In this document: positions 43,286 through 50,896 of the stretch, piece by piece
Layout: the number at the start of each line of letters is the position of its first letter
How positions within the stretch are numbered: position 1 is the first letter of the stretch
NCBI RefSeq assembly: GCF_043226085.1
Contig: NZ_CP171225.1
Coordinates: 3,534,001-3,598,000 of the forward strand
DNA: 64,000 nucleotides
Reading direction: 5' to 3'
DNA from: Amaricoccus sp003258405
GTDB lineage: Bacteria > Pseudomonadota > Alphaproteobacteria > Rhodobacterales > Rhodobacteraceae
Translations under genes and position numbers: made by a program
Notes under the pieces: model-generated
The model's database searches: none
Told to the model about the DNA's origin: nothing
Seen by the model: only the letters and a program-made list of their open reading frames with translations

Positions 43286-43519
43286 ATGCCATACGATCTG
43301 GAATCGGGACATACGCAGACCTCGAGCAGCCTGCGCGAAGAAGTTCTCGACCTGATGTCGCGCCGTTCCCGCGATCCTTCGATGAGCGATCAGCAGTATA
43401 TCGCCGCCCTCAAGTCGATTGTCAGAAGCCCCCGGCCGGCCGCCGAGGAACTCTGGGACAGCTATCATGCAGGTCGCCGCGACGTACGCTCGGCGACCTA
43501 CGCCAGCTTCGGCTACTGA
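43286..43519 (+). CDS. Small hypothetical protein, 77 aa
   Basis: A 77-residue soluble protein I do not recognise: MPYDLESGHTQTSSSLREEVL at the start and RRDVRSATYASFGY at the end. It is charged and probably helical, without cysteines or membrane segments. GGAAAAGGAG lies eight bases before the ATG, which supports real translation. GTTAACCAG lies about 40 bases upstream. An imperfect hairpin (43526-43549) follows. It sits between gshA and azoR with no shared transcript evident. Function unknown. Confidence 0.7.
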   Translation: MPYDLESGHTQTSSSLREEVLDLMSRRSRDPSMSDQQYIAALKSIVRSPRPAAEELWDSYHAGRRDVRSATYASFGY

Positions 43520-43552
43520 AGGACCGAAGCCGGCGGGAGCCGCCTTCGAGCG

Positions 43553-44146
43553 TCAGGCCGCGAGCCGCTGCTCGATCGCGTTCCGTGCCGCATCGAGCTT
43601 CGAGGGATCGGTGGCAAGGCCATCGGCCGCGATCACCTCGACATCCGTGATGCCGATGAAGCCCAGCACCTGCCGGAGATAGGGCGTCACGAAATCGGCA
43701 GGGGAATCGACGCCGACGCCGCCAGAGGCGAGGAGCAGGACGACCTTCTTGTTCTCGAGAAGCCCGACCGGGCCGCTCTCGGTGTAGCGGAAGGTCTCGC
43801 CCGCGCGGGCAACCAGATCCACCCAGGCCTTGAGCGCGGCAGGAACCCCGAAATTGTAGACCGGAACCCCGATCACGATCGTGTCGGCCGAGCGCAGCTC
43901 GGCGACGAGCTCATCCGAAAGCGCGAGCACCGCGGTCTGTTCGTCCGTGCGGTCGTCGGCCGGGGTGAAGTTGGCGCCGATCCAGGCCTCGTCGATCTGC
44001 GGCAGACGGGTCTCGGCGAGATCGCGCGTCACGACTTCCGTGTCGGGCAGGGTGGCGACGAAGGCGTCGGTGAGCGCACGCGATACCGAACCGGCACGCC
44101 GCATGCTGGCGTCGATGCGAAGGACCTTGCGAACCTTGTTGTTCAT
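43553..44146 (-). CDS. azoR: FMN-dependent NADH:quinone oxidoreductase / azoreductase
   Basis: A 197-residue flavodoxin-fold protein. The phosphate-binding SMRRAGSVSRALTDAF near the N-terminus and PVYNFGVPAALKAWVDLV are AzoR signatures. It reduces quinones and azo compounds by two electrons and protects against thiol or quinone stress. The ATG at 44146 follows TGGAGACAG; a second ATG at 44158 has no site. It is divergent from a TetR gene only 47 bases away, which probably controls it. Confidence 0.92.
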   Translation of the reverse strand: MNNKVRKVLRIDASMRRAGSVSRALTDAFVATLPDTEVVTRDLAETRLPQIDEAWIGANFTPADDRTDEQTAVLALSDELVAELRSADTIVIGVPVYNFGVPAALKAWVDLVARAGETFRYTESGPVGLLENKKVVLLLASGGVGVDSPADFVTPYLRQVLGFIGITDVEVIAADGLATDPSKLDAARNAIEQRLAA

Positions 44147-44193
44147 GACTGTCTCCATTATTTAGCTAGCACTACATTAAGGGATCTGGGATT

Positions 44194-44832
44194 GTGTCTT
44201 CAAGAAGATCCAATGGCCATGAATGCGAACACATTGTTTCCAGGGGGAGGCCGCGCGGCTTCGATCCGGAGCATGGTGTCGAGGTTGCGGCGCGCCTTTT
44301 CCGTGAGCGCGGCTATGATGCGGTCGGGGTCGCGGAGATCGTTCAGGCGATCGGGATCAAGCCGCCGAGCTTCTATGCGGCCTATGGCAGCAAGAAGGCG
44401 CTGCTGGGCCGGGTGATCGAGCGCTATGGTTCGCGCGAAGGCCATTTCATTGCCGAACTCGCCTGCCCGGGCCGGCCGCTCGGCGAGACGGCCGAGGCGC
44501 TCTTCGTGAGCGCGGTTCAGGCCTACACGGCCGATCCGGCGGCGCGGGGGTGCCTCGTCTTCGAAGGGACGCGCAACTGCTCCGACCCGGAGGTCTGTGC
44601 GATGGCCCATGAGGCGCATGACCGGCTGCGCGACTGCATCGCCTGCTGGATCTCGAGCGGCCTGCCGGACGCCGCAGCGGCCGAGCTGGCCGATTATGTG
44701 CTCGTCGTGCTCTCGGGGCTCTCGGCCGAGGCGCGCACGGGCCTCGCGCGCCCGGCGCTCGAACGGGTTGCGCGGGTGGCCGCGCTGGGCTTCCGCGCCG
44801 AGCTGGCCCGCCTCACGGAGGTGGCCGACTGA
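44194..44832 (+). CDS. TetR-family regulator, probable repressor of azoR
   Basis: A 212-residue regulator starting with GTG (AAGGGA upstream). The helix-turn-helix domain reads AARLFRERGYDAVGVAEIVQAIG...PSFYAAYGSKKALL; the C-terminal part resembles the TetR subgroup with AARGCLVFEGTRN. An ATG inside would truncate the DNA-binding domain, so GTG is preferred. The short spacer to azoR (44147-44193) is AT-rich and contains TTAGCTAGCAC, a possible operator. Two cysteines (NCSDPEVC) could sense thiol reagents, which fits an azoR partner; this is inference. Confidence 0.85.
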   Translation: MSSRRSNGHECEHIVSRGRPRGFDPEHGVEVAARLFRERGYDAVGVAEIVQAIGIKPPSFYAAYGSKKALLGRVIERYGSREGHFIAELACPGRPLGETAEALFVSAVQAYTADPAARGCLVFEGTRNCSDPEVCAMAHEAHDRLRDCIACWISSGLPDAAAAELADYVLVVLSGLSAEARTGLARPALERVARVAALGFRAELARLTEVAD

Positions 44833-44844
44833 GGCCGGCCGCTC

Positions 44845-46752
44845 TCAGAGCCCCCAGACCATGACGATCACCGGCACGCCGACCGCGAGGACGATGAGCT
44901 CGAGCGCGATGCCGAGGCGCCAGTAATCCCCGAAGCGGAAGCCGCCCGGGCCGAGGATCAGGGTGTTGTTCTGGTGCCCGATCGGGGTGAGGAAGGCGCA
45001 GGAGCCGCCGACCGCGACCGCCATGAAGAAGGCATCGGGATCGGCGCCGAGGGCGAGCGCCGCGCCGTGGGCGACCGGAGCCATGACCGCCACGGTGGCC
45101 GCATTGTTCATCACATCCGAGAGCGTCATCGTGAGCACGAGGATGAGAACGAGGGCTGCGAGTGGCAGCCCGTGCGCCACGTTCTGGACGAGAAAGTCCG
45201 CGATCACGCCCGCGGTGCCGGTCGTGAGCAGGGCATCGGCCACCGGCAGCAGGCAGGCCAGCAGCACGATCACCGACCAGTCGATGGCGTCATAGACCCG
45301 CGCCGGCGGCACGACACGCGTGACCATCACGGCCAGCACCCCGGCCATGAAGGCAACCGCCGCGGAGGCAAGGCCGGTGGTCGCGAGCGCGATGGCCCCG
45401 ATCATGATACCGCCCGCAAGCCACATCTGGCGTTTGTCATGGAGGCGGAGGGCGCGGCCCGCGAGGGGCAGGCAGCCGTATTCGGCGGCGAAGGCCGCGA
45501 CGGCCTCCTCGTGGCCATGCATGAGCAGAACGTCGCCGGGCTGGATCGCGGTACGTCGGAGGCGGCCCACCGAGCGGCGGCCCTGGCGGGAGATGGCAAG
45601 GAGGCTGATCTGGTAGCGCAGGCCGAGCTCGATGCCGCGGGCGGTCTGGCCGATCAGGGGCGCATTGGGGCCGACCACGAGCTCGATGAGCTTTGCATCG
45701 TCATCGCTCGCGCGTGGCGGCGGCGCTTCGTCCGTTTCCTCGTCTTCCTGTGTCTGGTGCTCGCCGGTGGTGGCCTCCGCATGCTCCGCCGCGGCCGCCT
45801 TGCCGTTTTTCTCCTTCGCCTCGCCATTCTCCCCCTTGGCGTTTTCCTCCCCGCGGTCCGTACCGGCCGGACGGGGCAGTTCGAGGCCGAGGAGGGCCAG
45901 GGTGTCGGTGAGGCTGGAGGGGTCGGTCTCCAGAAGCAGCACGTCGTGGGCGCGGACGCGGAGGTCGGGGCGGGGGGTGCGGAGGCGCACCTCTCGGCGC
46001 ACCAGGCTCAGGATCTGGATCTGCGCGTCGCCGGCAGCCTCCTCGATCTCGCGGATGGTGCTGCCGTCGATCTTTGCCCCTTCGGGGACCACGGCCTCGG
46101 TGACGTAATTGCCGGATTCGAAGCCCTCGACCCCGGAGCGCTTGCGCACCGGCACGAGGCGCCACCCGCCGAGGGCGATGAAGGCGACGCCGGTGAGGGC
46201 GACGGCGACGCCTACGGGGGCGAAGTCGAACATGGCGTAGGGCGCGCCCTCGGCCTGACGGCGGTAGGCGGAAACGATGAGATTGGGGGGCGTGCCGATG
46301 AGCGTGGTCATGCCGCCGAGGATCGAGCCGAAGGCGAGCGGCATGAGCATCCGGCCGGGCGGCAGCTCGAGCCGGTCGGCGGCGCGGATCGCGAGGGGCA
46401 TGAGCAGGGCGAGAGCGCCCACGTTGTTCATGAAGCCCGACAGCAGCGCCGCAATCGCCGTAAGCCCGCCGATCATCGCCGCCGGGCGGGCGGAGGTGGG
46501 CAGAAGACGGCGGGAGAGCGCGTCGATCGCGCCGGACGTTTGCAGGCCGTGGCTGAGCACGAGGATGCCCGCGACGGTGATGACGGCGGGGTGGCCGAAG
46601 CCGCGGAAGGCGTCCGCGCCGGGAACGAGACCGGCGGCGACACTGGCGAGAAGGGCGGCAAGGGCCACCATGTCATGACGCCACCGGCCCCAGATGAAGA
46701 GCGCGATGGTGAGGGCGAGGATCGCCAGGAGGGTGAGCTGATCGGCATTCAT
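44845..46752 (-). CDS. SLC13-family anion permease with two RCK_C (TrkA-C) domains
   Basis: A 635-residue inner-membrane protein. The N-terminal half (about 1-200) has helices with SGFMNNVGALALLMPLAIR and GTPPNLIVSAYRR; the C-terminal half (about 440-635) has MTLSDVMNNAATVAVMAPVA and LTPIGHQNNTLILGPGG. Between them are two RCK_C domains (about 218-285 and 355-425) separated by a hydrophilic Glu-rich linker (300-350). This is the YfbS/SAC1-like type, linked in other organisms to sulfate or other anions. It lies 148 bases downstream of the SQR fusion on the same strand, so a sulfur anion is a plausible substrate, not a proven one. Confidence 0.88.
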   Translation of the reverse strand: MNADQLTLLAILALTIALFIWGRWRHDMVALAALLASVAAGLVPGADAFRGFGHPAVITVAGILVLSHGLQTSGAIDALSRRLLPTSARPAAMIGGLTAIAALLSGFMNNVGALALLMPLAIRAADRLELPPGRMLMPLAFGSILGGMTTLIGTPPNLIVSAYRRQAEGAPYAMFDFAPVGVAVALTGVAFIALGGWRLVPVRKRSGVEGFESGNYVTEAVVPEGAKIDGSTIREIEEAAGDAQIQILSLVRREVRLRTPRPDLRVRAHDVLLLETDPSSLTDTLALLGLELPRPAGTDRGEENAKGENGEAKEKNGKAAAAEHAEATTGEHQTQEDEETDEAPPPRASDDDAKLIELVVGPNAPLIGQTARGIELGLRYQISLLAISRQGRRSVGRLRRTAIQPGDVLLMHGHEEAVAAFAAEYGCLPLAGRALRLHDKRQMWLAGGIMIGAIALATTGLASAAVAFMAGVLAVMVTRVVPPARVYDAIDWSVIVLLACLLPVADALLTTGTAGVIADFLVQNVAHGLPLAALVLILVLTMTLSDVMNNAATVAVMAPVAHGAALALGADPDAFFMAVAVGGSCAFLTPIGHQNNTLILGPGGFRFGDYWRLGIALELIVLAVGVPVIVMVWGL

Positions 46753-46900
46753 CCCGCAAGGGTGGTATCTTGCAGGTCTGCGTCAACTTGGAATCGCGTG
46801 TCCGCGCAGGAAGTTGCCGCCCGCCACCCGCAGCCGCCGGGGGCGGGACCCGGAGCGGCTCGGAACACTGGGATCGCGGGCGCGGGCGGCAGGGCGCGGT

Positions 46901-48571
46901 TCAGTCCACGGTTTCGGGCCGTGCGAGCCATTCGTGACCGCGGAGCATCGCCTTCCAGTAGACCGGCGGCAGGATGCGTTCCTTGAGGATCCAGGAGATG
47001 CGGGAGGGCCGGGTGCCGTCGATCACCCACTTCGGGAAGCTCGGGAGCAGCTTGCCGCCGTAGCCGAACTCGGCGAGCACGATCTTGCCGCGCTCCACCG
47101 TGAGCGGACAGGAGCCATAGCCGTCGTACTGCGCGAGGCCGCGGACGAGACCGATGTCGGCCAGCACGTTGTTCGCGACCACCGGCGCCTGCTTGCGGGC
47201 CGCCGCCGCGGTCTTGGCATTGGGCGCATTCATCGCATCGCCCAGCGACCAGATGTTCTCCCAGGTCTTGTGGCGCAGGGTGCCGGGATCGACATCGACC
47301 CAGCCCGTGGCATCGGCCAGGGGGCTCGCGCGCACGAAATCGGGCGCGGTCTGCGGCGGGCAGACATGGATCATGTCGAACTCGGTCTCGACGGTCTCGG
47401 TCTGGCCGTCCGCGCCGGTCTTCGTGAACCAGGCGCGGCGGGCGGGGCCGTCGATGCGGGTGAGCCTGTGGTTGAAATTGAGCTGCGCCTGGTAGCGCTC
47501 GACATACTCCATGAGCGCGGGCACGTAGTCCTGCACGCCAAAGAGCACGCCGCCGGCATTGAAGAAATCGATGCGGATGCCCGGGATGCGGCCGGCGCGA
47601 TGCCAATGGTCGGCGGAGAGATACATCGCCTTCTGCGGCGCGCCGGCGCATTTGATCGGCATCGGCGGCTGGGTGAAGACGGCATGGCCTTCGCGGAGCT
47701 CCTGAACGAGCTTCCAGGTGTATGGTGCCAGGTCGTAGCGGTAGTTCGAAGTGACGCCGTTGCGGCCGAGCGTTTCGGGCAGGCCCTCGATCGCGTCCCA
47801 GTCGAGCTTCAGCCCCGGCGCCACGATCAGGCGCTTGTAGCGGATGGTGTGGCAGCCATCGAGGATGACCGCGTTCTCTTCGGGGGCGAAGGCCGAGACC
47901 GCTGCCTTGATCCATTTCGCGCCGCGCGGGATCAGGCGGGCCATGTCCTTGCGGGTGTCGATGTCGCGGAAGACGCCGCCGCCGACGAGAGTCCAGCCGG
48001 GCTGGTAGTAGTGGATGTCCTCGGGCTCGATGATGGCGAGGTCGAGGTTTTCCTCCCGCGACAGCAGGCTGCTGGCAACGGCAATGCCGGCCGCACCGCC
48101 GCCGACGATGACGATGTCATGCGCGGCGACCGGGGTTTCCGTCGGGGTGATGCCGGCATTGCGGACGCGCGCGGCGACGTCGCGCATGTCGTAGCCTGCG
48201 GCCTGGGCGGCGGAGAGGATCTCGACCGGATCGGCGCCTTCGGCGAGGCGGGCCATGGTCCAGAGGGTGATCGACCGCGTGCCGGTGCGGCAGAAGGCAA
48301 GGACCGGACCGGGCAGTTCGGCAAGGGCTGCCCCGAAGGCCGCGGCATCGTCGGCACTTGCCTTGCCGGAGGTGACGGGGATGTGCCGGGTCTCGAGGCC
48401 GGCTGCGAGGGCGGCCGCTGCGATCTCGGCGAAATTGGGCTGATCGGGGGCCTCGCCATCGGGGCGGTTCGAGATGATGCTGCGGAAGCCCGCCTCGGCG
48501 AGCGCTGCGGCATCTTCGGGCCGGATCTGCGGCGCGACGCTCAGCGTGCCGGTGACGCGTTTCGTTTCCAC
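46901..48571 (-). CDS. Fusion: Blh-like phosphatase/sulfurtransferase domain + sulfide:quinone oxidoreductase (type II)
   Basis: A 556-residue protein starting with GTG behind GGAGGAAAAG. Residues 1-135 form a Blh (TIGR01244-like) domain with the phosphatase-type loop FCRTGTRS (Cys94). The rest is an SQR of the human SQOR type: FAD loop VGGGAAGIAVAS (156-166), the active cysteines in KCAGAPQK (Cys306) and GSCPLT (Cys486), and GWVDVD plus TAAAARKQ near the second FAD site. It should oxidise sulfide at the membrane and pass electrons to quinone; the N-terminal domain may handle persulfide. No separate persulfide dioxygenase gene is nearby. Confidence 0.88.
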   Translation of the reverse strand: METKRVTGTLSVAPQIRPEDAAALAEAGFRSIISNRPDGEAPDQPNFAEIAAAALAAGLETRHIPVTSGKASADDAAAFGAALAELPGPVLAFCRTGTRSITLWTMARLAEGADPVEILSAAQAAGYDMRDVAARVRNAGITPTETPVAAHDIVIVGGGAAGIAVASSLLSREENLDLAIIEPEDIHYYQPGWTLVGGGVFRDIDTRKDMARLIPRGAKWIKAAVSAFAPEENAVILDGCHTIRYKRLIVAPGLKLDWDAIEGLPETLGRNGVTSNYRYDLAPYTWKLVQELREGHAVFTQPPMPIKCAGAPQKAMYLSADHWHRAGRIPGIRIDFFNAGGVLFGVQDYVPALMEYVERYQAQLNFNHRLTRIDGPARRAWFTKTGADGQTETVETEFDMIHVCPPQTAPDFVRASPLADATGWVDVDPGTLRHKTWENIWSLGDAMNAPNAKTAAAARKQAPVVANNVLADIGLVRGLAQYDGYGSCPLTVERGKIVLAEFGYGGKLLPSFPKWVIDGTRPSRISWILKERILPPVYWKAMLRGHEWLARPETVD

Positions 48572-48643
48572 GAGGCTTTTCCTCCATCTGTTGCGGTCCG
48601 GCCCGGGGCTTCTCTCCCGCAGGGGGCCCGGTGCCGGTTCATA

Positions 48644-48671
48644 TTTATATTCCGCTATGTATTATTTACAA
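48644..48671 (-). promoter_or_regulatory. Predicted promoter of the SQR fusion gene
   Basis: On the minus strand: TTGTAA (48666-48671), 16 bases, TATAAA (48644-48649), inside an AT-rich patch (48636-48680). Such AT-rich sites are where BigR/SqrR-type sulfide sensors bind in relatives, but no regulator gene or clear operator is seen here. Confidence 0.45.
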
Positions 48672-48788
48672 GTGCGTCATGTGAATTTTACCGGAGCGGC
48701 GCCCGGGCATCCGGCGGGGTTTTTCCCTTGACCTCGCGGGACGCATCCGCTTTTGCCTGACCCGCATCCCAGACTGCCCGGATTCGTC

Positions 48789-50837
48789 ATGCCCGACCTT
48801 CTGCTCGAACTCTTCTCGGAGGAAATTCCCGCCCGCATGCAGGCGCGGGCCTCCGCCGATCTCAAGCGGCTCGTGACCGAGGGCGTCGTCTCGCGCGGGC
48901 TCACCTATGCCCATGCCGAGGCCTTTGCGACCCCGCGCCGGCTCGCGCTTGCGCTCGCAGGCCTTGCGGATCACGCGCCGACGACGCGCGAAGAGCGCAA
49001 GGGGCCGCGGGTCGATGCCCCGGAGAAAGCCATCGAGGGCTTCCTGCGCTCGACGGGTCTTGCACGCGAGGATCTCTCCGTGCGCGACGACAAGAAGGGG
49101 CAGGTCTATTTCGCCGAGATCGTCCGCCCGGGGCGCCCGGCGGCGGAGATCGTCGCCGAGGTGGTCGAGGAGGTGGTGCGCACCTTCCCCTGGCCCAAGA
49201 GCATGCGCTGGGGCAACGGCAGCCTGCGCTGGGTGCGGCCGCTCCATTCGATCCTCTGCCTCCTCTCGAGCGAGGCGGGCGCCGAGGCTGTGCCGCTCAA
49301 GATCGACGGGATCGCGGCCGGCAAGGTCACACGCGGGCATCGCTTCATGGCGCCCGAGCCTTTTGCCGTTCAGGATTTCGAGGATTACCGCGCAAAGCTC
49401 GACCGGGCCTTCGTTCTGCTCGACCCGGCAGACCGGGCCGAGAAGATCCTGCATGATGCGACCCAGCTCGCCTTTGCCCAGGGGCTCGAGCTCGTCGAGG
49501 ACAAGGGGTTGCTCGCAGAGGTCGCCGGGCTCGTCGAATGGCCCGTGGTGCTGATGGGGCGGATCGAGGAGCGCTTTCTCGATTTGCCGCCCGAGGTGCT
49601 GCGCACCTCGATGAAGGAGCATCAGAAGTTTCTCTCCGTGCGCGATCCCAAGGACGGCCGGATCGTCGCCTATGTGGTGGTGGCGAACCGCGACACCCAT
49701 GACAATGGCGCGACGATCCTGGCGGGCAACGCGCGGGTGCTCGCGGCCCGGCTGTCGGATGCGGTCTTCTTCTGGGAGAACGATCTACGCACGCCGCTTG
49801 CGGCGATGACCGAAAAGCTCGGCCATGTGACCTTCCACAACAAGCTCGGCACCCAGGGCGAGCAGATCAAGAGGATCGCGGAGCTTGCACGCGATCTCGC
49901 GCCGAAGCTTGGGACCGATCCCGATCTGGCGGAGCGGGCCGCGTTGCTGGCCAAGGCCGATCTCGCGAGCGAGATGGTCTATGAGTTTCCCGAACTGCAG
50001 GGCGTGATGGGGCGCTACTACGCGCTCCGCGCGGGCGAGGATGCAGGGGTGGCGGAGGCCGCGGCCGAACATTACTCGCCGCTCGGGCCTTCGGATGCCA
50101 CCCCCAGGGCGCCGCTCTCGGTTGCCGTGGCGCTTGCCGACAAGATCGACCGCCTGACCGCGTTCTGGGCGATTGACGAGAAGCCGACCGGGTCGCGCGA
50201 CCCGTTCGCCCTGCGCCGAGCCGCGCTGGGCGTGATTCGGCTCGTGCTCGAAAACGGCCTTCGCCTGCGTCTCTCGGAGCTGCTGGCACAGGGCTATCCC
50301 GGTGCCGAGCCGGAAGATCTGATGAGCTTCTTCGCCGACCGGCTCGCGGTGCATCTCCGGGACCAGGGTGTGCGGCATGACGTGATCCGGGCCTGTTTCG
50401 AGCTCGGAGGGCAGGACGATCTGGTGCTCCTCGTTGCGCGGGTCGAGGCGCTTCAGACCTTCCTCGGCAGCGAGGATGGCGCGAATCTGCTGGCGGGATA
50501 CAAGCGTGCCGTCAATATCCTCGAGCAGGAGGAGCGCAAGGACGGGGTGGAGTATTCGCTCGATCCGCACGTCGAGCTTGCCGAAACCGAGGCCGAGAGG
50601 GCTCTTTTCACGGCGCTGGACGATGCCACGCGGCAGCTCGCCCCGGCGCTGGCCGCGGAGGATTTCGGCGCGGCGATGGCGGGACTTGCGGGGCTCCGGG
50701 CACCGATTGACGCATTCTTCGAGACAACGGTGGTCAATTCCGACAAGCCGCTCGTCCGCCGCAATCGTCTCTGTCTGCTAAACCGCATTCGCAAGGTGAT
50801 GAATCAGGTCGCGATCTTTTCCGTCATTGAGGGTTAA
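48789..50837 (+). CDS. glyS: Glycyl-tRNA synthetase beta subunit
   Basis: A 682-residue subunit of the alpha2-beta2 bacterial glycyl-tRNA synthetase. It begins MPDLLLELFSEEIPARMQ; other stretches are WPKSMRWGNGSLRWVRP, LPPEVLRTSMKEHQKFLSV and the HD-type FHNKLGTQGEQIKRI. The C-terminal anticodon-binding part ends NRLCLLNRIRKVMNQVAIFSVIEG. The alpha subunit gene glyQ, usually close by in this order, is not in the window. The ribosome-binding site is weak. Confidence 0.95.
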   Translation: MPDLLLELFSEEIPARMQARASADLKRLVTEGVVSRGLTYAHAEAFATPRRLALALAGLADHAPTTREERKGPRVDAPEKAIEGFLRSTGLAREDLSVRDDKKGQVYFAEIVRPGRPAAEIVAEVVEEVVRTFPWPKSMRWGNGSLRWVRPLHSILCLLSSEAGAEAVPLKIDGIAAGKVTRGHRFMAPEPFAVQDFEDYRAKLDRAFVLLDPADRAEKILHDATQLAFAQGLELVEDKGLLAEVAGLVEWPVVLMGRIEERFLDLPPEVLRTSMKEHQKFLSVRDPKDGRIVAYVVVANRDTHDNGATILAGNARVLAARLSDAVFFWENDLRTPLAAMTEKLGHVTFHNKLGTQGEQIKRIAELARDLAPKLGTDPDLAERAALLAKADLASEMVYEFPELQGVMGRYYALRAGEDAGVAEAAAEHYSPLGPSDATPRAPLSVAVALADKIDRLTAFWAIDEKPTGSRDPFALRRAALGVIRLVLENGLRLRLSELLAQGYPGAEPEDLMSFFADRLAVHLRDQGVRHDVIRACFELGGQDDLVLLVARVEALQTFLGSEDGANLLAGYKRAVNILEQEERKDGVEYSLDPHVELAETEAERALFTALDDATRQLAPALAAEDFGAAMAGLAGLRAPIDAFFETTVVNSDKPLVRRNRLCLLNRIRKVMNQVAIFSVIEG

Positions 50838-50896
50838 GCGCGGGCGTGTGACAATTCAGTTTCTCTTGCACCAATTCACGGCTATGCTGCGCTGCA

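Noticed and set aside
44147..44193. TTAGCTAGCACTA as operator for the azoR/TetR pair
   Set aside because: The symmetry is imperfect; position is suggestive but not enough for a separate site call.
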